Assembly (NCBI RefSeq): GCF_900105725.1
Contig: NZ_FNLM01000034.1
Location: forward strand, 558,001 to 622,000
Direction of reading: 5' to 3'
Source: Gordonia westfalica
GTDB lineage: Bacteria > Actinomycetota > Actinomycetes > Mycobacteriales > Mycobacteriaceae
DNA: 64,000 nt
Made by a program: the position numbers and the translations under genes. The notes below the pieces were generated by a model. The model worked only from the letters and a program-made list of their open reading frames with translations. It was not told where the DNA came from and did no database searches. This document shows, piece by piece, positions 16,519 through 24,470 of this stretch; position 1 is the stretch's first letter, and every line of letters starts with the position of its first letter.

Positions 16519-17544
16519 TCAACCCTGCCCCGACGTCGACAAACGGCGTGTGAGTGTGATCAAGACATCATCACCGAGCGTTGCGACCCCCGAGGTCTCG
16601 AACCGCCTGGCGTCGGAGAGTGTCGTCACCCCGGGGATCTCGACAGAGCTGCGGCCGGCCCCCAGGACCATCGGCGCGACGTAGGCGTGGACCTCGTCGA
16701 CGAGGTCGGCGTCGAAGAAGGCGCCCAGGATGTGCGGACCACCCTCCACCAGGACCCACAGTGCGTCGGGCAGCGCGGCGAGGACGTCGGCCGGCTCGTG
16801 CGATTCGACGCGGACCAGCGGCCCGCCGGTGTCGTCGCGGAGGTTGGCGTCGGCAGGCAGGTCGCGGCGTCCGAGTACGACGCGTGACGGCTGGTGCGGG
16901 TACAGACCGCCGTCGGAGGTGCGGGCGGTGAGGGTCGGGTTGTCCGCGAGGGCGGTGCCGGTGCCGATCACGATGGCGTCGAGGCGTGACCGCTGCCCGT
17001 GGGCGTGGTCGCGGGCAGCGGGGCCGGTGATCCACTGGCTGGTGCCGTCGGGTGCGGCGATCCGGCCGTCGACGCCGGCCGCCATCTTGGCGGTGATCAT
17101 CGGGCGCCCGAGTCGCTGTCGGGTCAGCCACGGACGCAGCGGACCGTTCTCCACGACGTCGACTGCGACTCCCCCGGTCACCCGAATGCCGGCGGCTCGC
17201 AGGGTGTCCGCGCCGCCGGCGGCGACGGGGTTGGGGTCGCTGACCGCGTAGTGGACTTCGGCGATGCCGGCCTCGATGAGTGCCTGCGAACACGGCCCGG
17301 TGCGGCCGGTGTGGTTGCAGGGTTCGAGCGTGACGATCGCAGTCCCGCCCCGCGCCGCGTCACCGGCCGCACGCAGTGCCATCACCTCGGCGTGCGGGCC
17401 GCCCGGCGGCTGGGTGGCGCCGACGCCGGCAAGGGTGCCGTCGGCTGCCAGGATCACCGCTCCGACAGGCGGGTTGGGCGAGCTGACACCCATGGCCGCA
17501 TACGACGCCTCGACGGCGCGGTCCATGGCGGCGGCAATGTTCAT
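16519..17544 (-). CDS. ribD: Bifunctional diaminohydroxyphosphoribosylaminopyrimidine deaminase / 5-amino-6-(5-phosphoribosylamino)uracil reductase
   Basis: 341 residues. N-terminal cytidine-deaminase-like domain with zinc ligands His51 in GPHAEVMAL, Cys76 in LEPCNHTGRT and Cys85 in GPC; C-terminal reductase domain (about 145-335) with the DHFR-like fold (RPMITAKMAAGVDGRIA, EGGPHILGAFF). Catalyses the second and third steps of riboflavin synthesis. ATG at 17544 lies 8 bases after the rpe stop. It is upstream of, and so not obviously under, the FMN riboswitch. Confidence 0.95.
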   Translation of the reverse strand: MNIAAAMDRAVEASYAAMGVSSPNPPVGAVILAADGTLAGVGATQPPGGPHAEVMALRAAGDAARGGTAIVTLEPCNHTGRTGPCSQALIEAGIAEVHYAVSDPNPVAAGGADTLRAAGIRVTGGVAVDVVENGPLRPWLTRQRLGRPMITAKMAAGVDGRIAAPDGTSQWITGPAARDHAHGQRSRLDAIVIGTGTALADNPTLTARTSDGGLYPHQPSRVVLGRRDLPADANLRDDTGGPLVRVESHEPADVLAALPDALWVLVEGGPHILGAFFDADLVDEVHAYVAPMVLGAGRSSVEIPGVTTLSDARRFETSGVATLGDDVLITLTRRLSTSGQG

Positions 17545-17552
17545 GTGGTGGG

Positions 17553-18257
17553 TCAGATGTCGCTGTGGGCGCGCGCGGTCGCGGCGGATTCGCGCAGGGC
17601 GGCGATGGCCTGGCCGGGGTCGGCCGCACCGTAGACGGCCGATCCCGCGACGAAACAGTCGATTCCCGCTTCGGCGGCCTCTTCGATGGTGTCGGCATTG
17701 ATGCCGCCGTCGATCTCGACGAGCAGCCTCAGGTCCTCGGCATCGATGAACTTGCGGATGATGCGGGCCTTCTCGAGGACCTCGGGGATGAATTTCTGTC
17801 CGCCGAATCCGGGTTCGACGCTCATGATCAGCAGGGTGTCGAAGTCGCGGAGGATCTCCAGGTACGGCTCGAGCGCGGTGCCCGGCTTGATCGACAGCCC
17901 GGCCTTCGCACCGGCGGCCCGGATGTCGCGGGCGACCCCGATCGGATTCTCGGTGGCCTCCGCGTGGAAGGTGACGTTGTAGGCGCCGGCCTCGGCGTAC
18001 GGCGGCGCCCAACGCTCCGGGTTCTCGATCATCAGATGGCAGTCGAGCGGGATGTCGGTCGCCTTCAGCAGGCTCTCCACGATCGGCAGACCCAAGGTCA
18101 GGTTCGGCACGAAGTGGTTGTCCATGACATCGACGTGCAACCAGTCGGCGCGGGTGGCACCCGGCTTGGCGACCGCCGCCGCCTCGTCGGCGAGATTCGC
18201 GAAGTCCGCGGACAAGATGGACGGGGCGATCATGGGCGCGTTACCAGCGGTGCACAT
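17553..18257 (-). CDS. rpe: Ribulose-phosphate 3-epimerase
   Basis: 234 residues, TIM barrel. Interconverts ribulose 5-phosphate and xylulose 5-phosphate. Motifs: [28 protein letters not shown] with metal/catalytic Asp (the usual DGHF is DNHF here), [25 protein letters not shown] and [15 protein letters not shown] at 18257 gives [13 protein letters not shown]; the ATG at 18233 starting MIAPS is the other candidate and no clear ribosome binding site decides. The order rpe-ribD is conserved in mycobacteria, but there rsmB is next to rpe; here an island intervenes. Confidence 0.95.
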   Translation of the reverse strand: MCTAGNAPMIAPSILSADFANLADEAAAVAKPGATRADWLHVDVMDNHFVPNLTLGLPIVESLLKATDIPLDCHLMIENPERWAPPYAEAGAYNVTFHAEATENPIGVARDIRAAGAKAGLSIKPGTALEPYLEILRDFDTLLIMSVEPGFGGQKFIPEVLEKARIIRKFIDAEDLRLLVEIDGGINADTIEEAAEAGIDCFVAGSAVYGAADPGQAIAALRESAATARAHSDI

Positions 18258-18310
18258 GGTGGACAAGTGTAGGGCGAGAGGGTCGGTGCGGACGAAAGCG
18301 TCCCGGTGTC

Positions 18311-19102
18311 TCAGACTCCGTTGGCCGGCCACCCGGGGGATGGAGGCAGAGTCGGCCAGGGTTGCGATCCCTCCTCGACACCCACCGCGGGCAGATCCGG
18401 GTTCGGGGGAAGGGCATCGCACGCCACGATATCGGCCCGGTTCTCGGGTCCGACGCCGAGTCGGTCGTAGTAGGTGACCCGCCAATCTCCGAACACGGAA
18501 TGCGAAGGAGATCTCATGGAACCCTGTTGCTCTTCCGGGGGGCTCCCGTTTGCAGATCGCGTGAACTCGATCGTAACTGGGTATCCCCACGGCTTCCCGA
18601 TCTTCCTCCACTCAGAATCGCTCGACGGAGACCGTTGTTCGATCGACAAACTTTCACTCCGGCACAGAACGAGTCTGCTCGTCGGACCGGTGTCGACACG
18701 TCGGAGCGGACGATAGAAGACCGTATTGACGACCTTGCGAGTTGAACTGTTGCTCGCCACCAATTTCACTTGTGCGTCAATGTCCCTCGGAGACGCATCG
18801 ATGAACCCGGGGTAACCCCAATCAGCGGATTGGCCTTGGAACGCGAGCTCGAAGGATTCGGTGTAAGCGCGAACGAACGTTCCCTCCGCACTCATGAGAT
18901 CAAGGGCGTCTGCGGGTACCCAGCGAAAGGAAGCATTCAAGTTCGGTGGCATATCAGCGGCTATGGGAGATTTCGTTGTATGCGATACTTCGGAGTCTGT
19001 GGCCGAGTTCGGAAGCACGCCGCAGCCCGTGACCAGGATCGGAAGGATCGCGACAAGCGAACATCCGACAAAATGCACTCTCCCCGGAAATTTCGTTTGC
19101 AT
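18311..19102 (-). CDS. Putative lipoprotein of cassette A
   Basis: 263 residues. Basic N-terminus, hydrophobic stretch and lipobox LVTGC with Cys27, so a lipid-anchored exported protein. The mature part has no domain I recognise; it has motifs such as [17 protein letters not shown] and [13 protein letters not shown], and a proline-rich tail. The start lies 4 bases after the stop of the 835-residue WXG-type protein, which indicates coupled expression. Base composition falls well below the surroundings at its 5' end. By position it may be a membrane partner or protector for its upstream neighbour, which is inference only. Confidence 0.75.
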   Translation of the reverse strand: MQTKFPGRVHFVGCSLVAILPILVTGCGVLPNSATDSEVSHTTKSPIAADMPPNLNASFRWVPADALDLMSAEGTFVRAYTESFELAFQGQSADWGYPGFIDASPRDIDAQVKLVASNSSTRKVVNTVFYRPLRRVDTGPTSRLVLCRSESLSIEQRSPSSDSEWRKIGKPWGYPVTIEFTRSANGSPPEEQQGSMRSPSHSVFGDWRVTYYDRLGVGPENRADIVACDALPPNPDLPAVGVEEGSQPWPTLPPSPGWPANGV

Positions 19103-19106
19103 TCAA

Positions 19107-21614
19107 CTACCTCTTGTACGCGTGTTCGAAGTTTTCGTTGTGGCGGAGAGCGAACGAATTAATATCCGACGTCAGCAAGCGCTGAGCATATGTGGCAGCC
19201 TCCTCGACATCAGCCACCTCCGGCATAACTTTAGTGCGTCTCATTTCCTCGAAATCAACATCGCCGTCCGCCGAAAAAAGTTTACGAAAATCTGGATCAT
19301 CAGCTATCTCGGGATGAGACCTGAAGTAACCTTCCAGAATCTGCGCGTATTTGGCATTAGGATCGATCTGCGACGTATACATCTCTGTTCGCAACTTTCG
19401 TAGTTCAGGGTCCGCGATTATCGTGTCCGGGTCGGTAGGCAGTCCCGAGAAATGCAGTTGCGCCTGCGGAGCTGCGCCGGCCAGCAGTAGGTTCACAGCA
19501 GGGTCCAAACCCGGCACCGCGGAAAGCAAGCCAGCCGCGCTCTCGAACATTGCACCCCTGACGGCAGCCTCGCGCGCCGCCAAGTGACGGCCGTCGATCT
19601 TTGTCTCTTCGATGTGAGAGTCGAGACCGCTCGCCATCGCACCCTCCAAGCGACCAGTCACCTCACCGAGGCCGTAATCGTGCGGATTGCGACCGAATTC
19701 TTCCTGCAGAGTGTCGATTTGCAGCGCGGTAAGAGAATTGACAATTCTCCCTGCGTCAGCGTCCGAGTTCAGTACCTGGAAGGTTGCCTTCAGATCCGCT
19801 AGGTCGACTTCAGAGACCCCGTGCGAGTCGAACAGCGCGGGATCTGCCCCTCCCATTACAGCGGTATGGGGACCAATCGCCGCAGCGAGCGTTCGAGCCA
19901 ACTCGCCATTCAACTCACCGAGGGCAAGTTTGTCGTCGCCGATATCGATAAAGGCATCCTTCTGGTCGCCGAAGTATTGAGTGAGCGAAGTAGCTATTTC
20001 TCCAGCACGCGTACTGTCCGCCAGCAACTCGAACGAACTCCCGTCTTCGGCATACGCGGAACCGGGCATCCAGTTGAACAGCTTGTTCACCCCGGAACTT
20101 TTGTTCCCGGCGCCGTCGGTCCAGTCGTAGGTGAACAGATGCTTCAACATCTCAGCATCCTTGAAGGACCGCACGTTGCCATCTAGGTCGTAGACAGTTG
20201 GCATGGAGCCTGCCGATCCGCCGCCAGTCGCTGCCATCACCGCGTCGTGGACCGCGATATGATCGCCTCCCGCGACGTCCAACATCCGGGTCAGAAGACC
20301 TTCTGCATCCGCCTTCGATACGTCGTTGTGGTCGAAATACCCAGGGTTCGAGACGTATTCGCCACGTCCTGCCGCCGCGATCTCTCCCGCTCGCGCAACC
20401 AGGGCTCGGTCGACGTCGCTACCCAGTTGTACCGACTCGCTGCCATATACGCTTCCATTCGAATCGACCGAACGATGCTCCAGGATGTCCATGACCGTCT
20501 TGAGCCCACCAAACGTTTTCAGGTCAGTCACCGACCGATGTCCGCCGGAGTGCGTTCCGCCATCGGGGGCAGCGACATGACTCTTACTGGCAGCGGGACT
20601 AGTCAACACATCCCGTATCGGCTGCGGAACTTGACTGATGCCACCCGTAACGAATATCTCCTGGCCGCCACCGTAGATTTCCGTAAATGAATTCGATTGC
20701 GTCTGGTCGGTTCTGAGCTGAGGATTCCCGAGCAAGAACACGCCGTCGGCGAGCCCTTGTTTGAAGGCGTCTCGCTCGGTACCACTGTATTCGTCGCCGA
20801 AACGCTTCAACGCGTCGAGGGAGTAGGGCGCGGAGCCCTCCGCGCTCTGACCCCAGTTGGGGGTGTAGATGGCCTTCAGATAGTCGAACTGCTCTTTCGG
20901 GATGACAGCGTCTTCGCCCCTCGCCAGTGCCGCGCGCTGCTCAGGCGTCAGGCTGGTCGCACGGTAGAAACGCTCCTTCTGATCAGGCGTCGCGGTCCCG
21001 CTCATGATCGCCTGGACGTCGCGGCTTGCCTGTCCTGCGGAGAAGCTCGAGCTGAGCGGAGCATTGATCTCGGCGTTGCCGAAGATCACATTGAGCGCGC
21101 GTGCGCCGTTCCGGTCGTCTTCTCCGATCTGGTCCGCCAGCGACTGTAGGGACAGAGTCGCTGTCTTCGCCTCTTCTGCACGTTTGGCCTGATCGTTCAG
21201 GATCGACTGTTCGGCCGCGCTCCCGGCCTCCACTCCGTTCAACTCCGCCGCGTAGTCGCGAGCGTCGCGCACGGTCCAATCATCCGAAACGCTGAACTTG
21301 TCGAGTTCGAGGCCGAGGGCTTTGGTGAGGGCAGTGCTTCGGTTGGGGCTGATCGCGGCGGCGGTGTCATGCAGCACTCTCGCGGCCGCACCGAGTTCGG
21401 TTCCGAGCTTGTTGATCTCTGTTCTGTCAGAGCCCGTCCGCTCCACGCACGCGTTCTTTGCGTCCCCCTTCCAGCCCGCCACATCCATGGGCGCCTCGGC
21501 CATCGTCTTTGTCTGGATCAGAAGGTTCTCCGCCGTCGTCTGCAGCGCACGCGCAGGCCCAAAGAGGGCCATGACATCCCAGCTGTTGACCGTCGACCGA
21601 GTTGGACGGCTCAT
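19107..21614 (-). CDS. Large WXG-type N-terminal protein of cassette A
   Basis: 835 residues. The N-terminal 110 or so residues are helical and carry a W-K-G motif (Trp48, Gly50 in VAGWKGDAKNA), the signature of WXG100-like type VII secretion substrates. The rest is long and mostly helical with acidic patches and no membrane segment; a stretch with TPDQKERFYRATSLTPEQRA resembles proteins annotated in Gordonia and relatives as TPR repeat region-containing, from memory. No nuclease, ADP-ribosyltransferase or other toxin motif was recognised. The ATG at 21614 overlaps the stop of the small upstream gene as TGATG. Codon use and G+C are unlike the neighbours: a hand count of 19261-19380 gives 57 of 120 G+C. 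Confidence 0.8.
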   Translation of the reverse strand: MSRPTRSTVNSWDVMALFGPARALQTTAENLLIQTKTMAEAPMDVAGWKGDAKNACVERTGSDRTEINKLGTELGAAARVLHDTAAAISPNRSTALTKALGLELDKFSVSDDWTVRDARDYAAELNGVEAGSAAEQSILNDQAKRAEEAKTATLSLQSLADQIGEDDRNGARALNVIFGNAEINAPLSSSFSAGQASRDVQAIMSGTATPDQKERFYRATSLTPEQRAALARGEDAVIPKEQFDYLKAIYTPNWGQSAEGSAPYSLDALKRFGDEYSGTERDAFKQGLADGVFLLGNPQLRTDQTQSNSFTEIYGGGQEIFVTGGISQVPQPIRDVLTSPAASKSHVAAPDGGTHSGGHRSVTDLKTFGGLKTVMDILEHRSVDSNGSVYGSESVQLGSDVDRALVARAGEIAAAGRGEYVSNPGYFDHNDVSKADAEGLLTRMLDVAGGDHIAVHDAVMAATGGGSAGSMPTVYDLDGNVRSFKDAEMLKHLFTYDWTDGAGNKSSGVNKLFNWMPGSAYAEDGSSFELLADSTRAGEIATSLTQYFGDQKDAFIDIGDDKLALGELNGELARTLAAAIGPHTAVMGGADPALFDSHGVSEVDLADLKATFQVLNSDADAGRIVNSLTALQIDTLQEEFGRNPHDYGLGEVTGRLEGAMASGLDSHIEETKIDGRHLAAREAAVRGAMFESAAGLLSAVPGLDPAVNLLLAGAAPQAQLHFSGLPTDPDTIIADPELRKLRTEMYTSQIDPNAKYAQILEGYFRSHPEIADDPDFRKLFSADGDVDFEEMRRTKVMPEVADVEEAATYAQRLLTSDINSFALRHNENFEHAYKR

Positions 21615-21919
21615 CAGAACTCCGAAATGGCTCGGAAAGCGCTCGCCAACTCTTCGTCGGTGTCGGCAAATTCTGTGGCGACCTGGTGGCACGTCTGGGA
21701 AACCGCGTCCATGCGTGCGGCTGCGCGCCCAAGAAGGGTACGAACGAGGTCGTCCTTGCCGGCACAGGCGGCGCTGAACGCTGAACCAGGCATCGCCCCA
21801 GCTGCGTCAGAGAAGCCGGCGCTGCCCGACCACAGCGCCCTCGTGGCCTCTGAACACCCTGCCAACGTCTTGCCGACGCCCTCGATCTCTCCTTTTTCGG
21901 CTTCAAGGCGATAAGTCAC
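21614..21919 (-). CDS. Small WXG100/EspC-like protein of cassette A
   Basis: 101 residues, helical, with W-S-G at 30-32, the length and motif of WXG100-type or EspC-type type VII secretion proteins. It lacks the YxxxD/E export motif; the nearest match near the C-terminus is FADTD. The GTG at 21919 is preceded by GGGGGA six bases upstream; the longer reading from 22468 is a shadow of the DUF222 gene. First gene of cassette A, coupled to the 835-residue protein by a 1-base overlap. The family assignment is by size, motif and context. Confidence 0.65.
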   Translation of the reverse strand: MTYRLEAEKGEIEGVGKTLAGCSEATRALWSGSAGFSDAAGAMPGSAFSAACAGKDDLVRTLLGRAAARMDAVSQTCHQVATEFADTDEELASAFRAISEF

Positions 21920-21944
21920 TGTGAGTCCCCCGTCCCCGGCATCG

Positions 21945-21973
21945 ATATTCTCGACACCACTCCACTCAGACAA
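21945..21973 (-). promoter_or_regulatory. Candidate promoter of cassette A
   Basis: On the minus strand, TTGTCT (21968-21973) and GAATAT (21945-21950) are separated by exactly 17 bases, a sigma70-type arrangement. The start point would fall about 20 bases before the GTG at 21919, leaving room for the ribosome binding site. Confidence 0.45.
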
Positions 21974-22040
21974 CCTAATACGAGTCAGCGCGAAGTGGGG
22001 ATTCGCGATCCACAACTCGCAGGACTGAGTCGCCCTCTGC

Positions 22041-23378
22041 TCAGGCAGCCGCGAGGATCTGCAGCAGCTTCGTCTCGACGACGCTTCGCTCCGGATCTCG
22101 GTGCCCGACCGCCGGTGGCGCGGTACTTCGATGCCGGGCGCCGGTCGGCGTGATGACGTCGATGACCCGGATGTCGCCGGACATGCGGACCGAGTACGTC
22201 CAGCCATCGGCCTCTTTCGCGCGATTATGGGTGACACAGATACCGTCGGCATTCGCCTCGCTGGTCGGGCCTTCATGCCGATGCGGCTTGGCGTGGTCGA
22301 TCTCGGCGATAGGCGAGCCACAGTACGGGGTGCGACACCGCTGATCTCGTAGCCGGATGAAATGTGCCAGTGCGGGCGGGAATCCGCGGGAACGGGACTC
22401 CATCGCCACCAGTGCACCATCAGACGGACGCGCATAGACACGGCGCAGCGTCGAGGCGGTCTCACCATCCGGCGACACCGAAGCGGCGACGAGTTCCCGT
22501 GCCACTTCTGCCGGGATCGGCCCGTACCCCATCACTTCCGCGGCCGAATCGTTCAGACCGAGCAGAGATTCATCGGACATGACCATGTCCATCGCAACCG
22601 GCACCGGCTCTGATGCAGCGCGACCGGTGACGCGTTCGACGAGCGTGTCGGCCATGATCTGGGCGTGAGTCCGATCGTCTACGCCGACCACCGAGTCGGC
22701 GTGCTTCTTGAGCGCGGCGTACACCGATATCCCCTGCGTCATCGGCAACAACGCCGACAGTTTGGCCATCAGATCCGGTGCAGGTCGCACGCTGACCCGA
22801 CGATCTCTCTCGGCCTTGGCCTTTCGCGCAACCACCGCCGCCGGCTCGAGCTCGTAGGCGTGGCGCTTCGCCGACGATTCGATCTCACGGTCGGAAACAC
22901 CCACCAGTGCCGCCCGATCACCACACACCAGACGATCGATCTCCTCGCGCGATTCGCGAGTCAGATAAGCGGTTTCGCGGACGAGGATCGTGGCACGCCA
23001 TTCGGTCAGCACTCCATCTGTGAGCGCGGCCATCGTGTGCGGCATCTCGTGCGCCAGAGCACGAGCGAATCCGAGGTACTGACTCCCCTTCTGCGGTGAG
23101 GCCTTGCGCGCCAGCCCGACTTCGGCGGCGAGCCCTCGACCCCGTCGCCGCTGCGGAACATTCCGCGCGGCCTCATCGTCGGCACGCAACTGATCGAGAT
23201 TCGCGGTCTCACGTACCTGGGCCGCAGTGCACGCCGACTTGATCTCCTCGAGCAGAGTCAGCCGCTCCACCGACTCGGCCTCGTCAGCCGGCGCAGCCAT
23301 GCCGGCAAGGAGGGATACGAAAGACCGCAGATCACGTGTCGACAGAGTCGGCGTTTCGGCGATCACTGATTCGCTCAT
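22041..23378 (-). CDS. DUF222 / HNH endonuclease domain protein (13E12 repeat family)
   Basis: 445 residues. An N-terminal DUF222 domain (roughly 20-300) is followed by a C-terminal HNH motif: RDQRCRTPYCGSPIAEIDH with the zinc-type Cys pair and the Asp-His, then GICVTHNRAKEADGW. This family is multicopy in Gordonia, Rhodococcus and Mycobacterium, where the REP13E12 elements include such genes and are known integration sites; a role in DNA mobility is suspected but not shown. Its presence marks this interval as an accessory region. The ATG at 23378 fits a leaderless transcript. Confidence 0.9.
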   Translation of the reverse strand: MSESVIAETPTLSTRDLRSFVSLLAGMAAPADEAESVERLTLLEEIKSACTAAQVRETANLDQLRADDEAARNVPQRRRGRGLAAEVGLARKASPQKGSQYLGFARALAHEMPHTMAALTDGVLTEWRATILVRETAYLTRESREEIDRLVCGDRAALVGVSDREIESSAKRHAYELEPAAVVARKAKAERDRRVSVRPAPDLMAKLSALLPMTQGISVYAALKKHADSVVGVDDRTHAQIMADTLVERVTGRAASEPVPVAMDMVMSDESLLGLNDSAAEVMGYGPIPAEVARELVAASVSPDGETASTLRRVYARPSDGALVAMESRSRGFPPALAHFIRLRDQRCRTPYCGSPIAEIDHAKPHRHEGPTSEANADGICVTHNRAKEADGWTYSVRMSGDIRVIDVITPTGARHRSTAPPAVGHRDPERSVVETKLLQILAAA

Positions 23379-23380
23379 AC

Positions 23381-23398
23381 GTTCGATATTACACGAAC
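23381..23398 (-). promoter_or_regulatory. Leaderless -10 promoter and short inverted repeat before the DUF222 gene
   Basis: TAATAT on the minus strand lies seven bases before the ATG at 23378, the spacing seen for leaderless actinobacterial transcripts. The -10 is inside a small inverted repeat, GTTCG-N8-CGAAC (23381-23385 and 23394-23398), which might be an operator. The arrangement GTTCG then CGAAC is the reverse of the mycobacterial LexA box, so I do not call it an SOS site. Confidence 0.4.
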
Positions 23399-23490
23399 AT
23401 AGGCTGTTCCGGCCCTACTTTCCACAGCTACTCCTCAAGGCGATCACTTAGCCGTTGAGTTCAGCGACCAACCATGAAACACTTAGCTAC

Positions 23491-23826
23491 ATGGCAAACA
23501 GTGTGGTCACGCTCGACGAGATCTTCGGTGCGCTGGCGGACCCGACCCGCCGCGCCGTCGTAGAGCGACTCGGGCGCGGCCCCGCGACAGTCGGAGAACT
23601 CGCCGGCCCCTTCCCCATGACGCTCCCCTCCTTCATGAAGCACCTGAAGGTCCTCGAGGAGAGCGGGCTGGTCATGACCAAGAAGACCGGCCGAACGCGG
23701 ATGTGCACGCTCGACCGGCGACGCCTGCGACGCCTGCAGACCTGGCTCGAACACCAGCGCATCGTCTGGACCGAACGCACCGACCGACTCGAAGCCTTCG
23801 TCACCGAACCAGAGGAGACATCATGA
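23491..23826 (+). CDS. ArsR-family winged-helix transcriptional regulator
   Basis: 111 residues. N-terminal helical start IFGALADPTRRAVVERLG, then the winged HTH with recognition segment MTLPSFMKHLKVLEESGLV. No cysteine metal-binding motif is present, so it is of the metal-independent type usually paired with SRPBCC genes. ATG at 23491; a TTG at 23455 in frame is possible. Its stop overlaps the next gene as ATGA, so the two are co-translated. Confidence 0.9.
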   Translation: MANSVVTLDEIFGALADPTRRAVVERLGRGPATVGELAGPFPMTLPSFMKHLKVLEESGLVMTKKTGRTRMCTLDRRRLRRLQTWLEHQRIVWTERTDRLEAFVTEPEETS

Positions 23827-24302
23827 TCGACCCCGAACTCGACCTGACCCTGCAGCGCATCATCCGCGCACCGCGACAACGGATCTGGGATGCGTGGACC
23901 CGACCCGAGCAGCTCGCGAAATGGTGGACGCCCTCCCCGACCGTCACCCGAGTCGACCGACTCGAGCCACGCCCCGGCGGCGCCCTGGTCACGCAGATGA
24001 GCGAGGACGGGGAGACCTTCATCCCGCACATGGACGCCGTCTTCCTCGTCGTCGACGCCAACGAGCGTCTGGTGTTCACCAACGCCATCGACAGCTCCTG
24101 GCGACCCGCGGAACCGGCGCCGGTCCCCATGACCGCGGAGATCACCTTCGCCGAACACACCGACGGAACCGAGTACAGCGTCGTCGTACGCCACGGCAAT
24201 CCATCCGATCGCGACCGACATCATGAACTCGGCTTCTACGACGGCTGGGGCTCGGTGACCGCCGCGCTCACCGAACTGGTGGAAAGCGAAGCACGGCAAT
24301 GA
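23823..24302 (+). CDS. SRPBCC (AHSA1-like) domain protein
   Basis: 159 residues, one START/Bet v1-like domain. The N-terminus LQRIIRAPRQRIWDAWTRPE and RLEPRPGGALVTQMSEDG, with C-terminal GFYDGWGSVTAALTELV, are typical of the AHSA1-like family that binds hydrophobic ligands. Such genes commonly follow an ArsR regulator and precede a RibD-C-type reductase in actinobacteria; here the third gene is broken. Ligand unknown. Confidence 0.88.
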   Translation: MIDPELDLTLQRIIRAPRQRIWDAWTRPEQLAKWWTPSPTVTRVDRLEPRPGGALVTQMSEDGETFIPHMDAVFLVVDANERLVFTNAIDSSWRPAEPAPVPMTAEITFAEHTDGTEYSVVVRHGNPSDRDRHHELGFYDGWGSVTAALTELVESEARQ

Positions 24303-24467
24303 AGATCACCATAACCGAATTCATGACTCTCGACGGCGTCACCCAGGGACCCGCACCAAACGGCAACGCCTGCAGGACTCCTGATCCTCGAATACGAACC
24401 GACCGGCCATGCGGCAGTCGCAGACTACGAAGGGGTCGCGGCAGTTACCGGCTCACACGGGAACTGA
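24299..24467 (+). pseudogene. Remnant of a dihydrofolate reductase-family (RibD C-terminal) gene
   Basis: The ATG overlaps the SRPBCC stop as ATGA and begins MKITITEFMTLDGVTQGP, the exact N-terminus of the RibD-C/DHFR-like family that is normally about 190 residues. After some 20 residues the family similarity stops. A different frame from about 24376 then reads LLILEYEPTGHAAVADYEG and ends at the TGA at 24465-24467, which looks like a second fragment. I read this as an internal deletion plus frameshift that removed most of the gene. Confidence 0.7.
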
Positions 24468-24470
24468 ACA

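Noticed and set aside
23381..23398. LexA/SOS box near the DUF222 gene
   Set aside because: The half-sites are in the order GTTCG-CGAAC, the reverse of the mycobacterial SOS consensus, and spacing is 8.
18258..24470. Prophage or integrative element
   Set aside because: No integrase, tRNA target, phage structural gene or flanking direct repeat was found; called an accessory island only.
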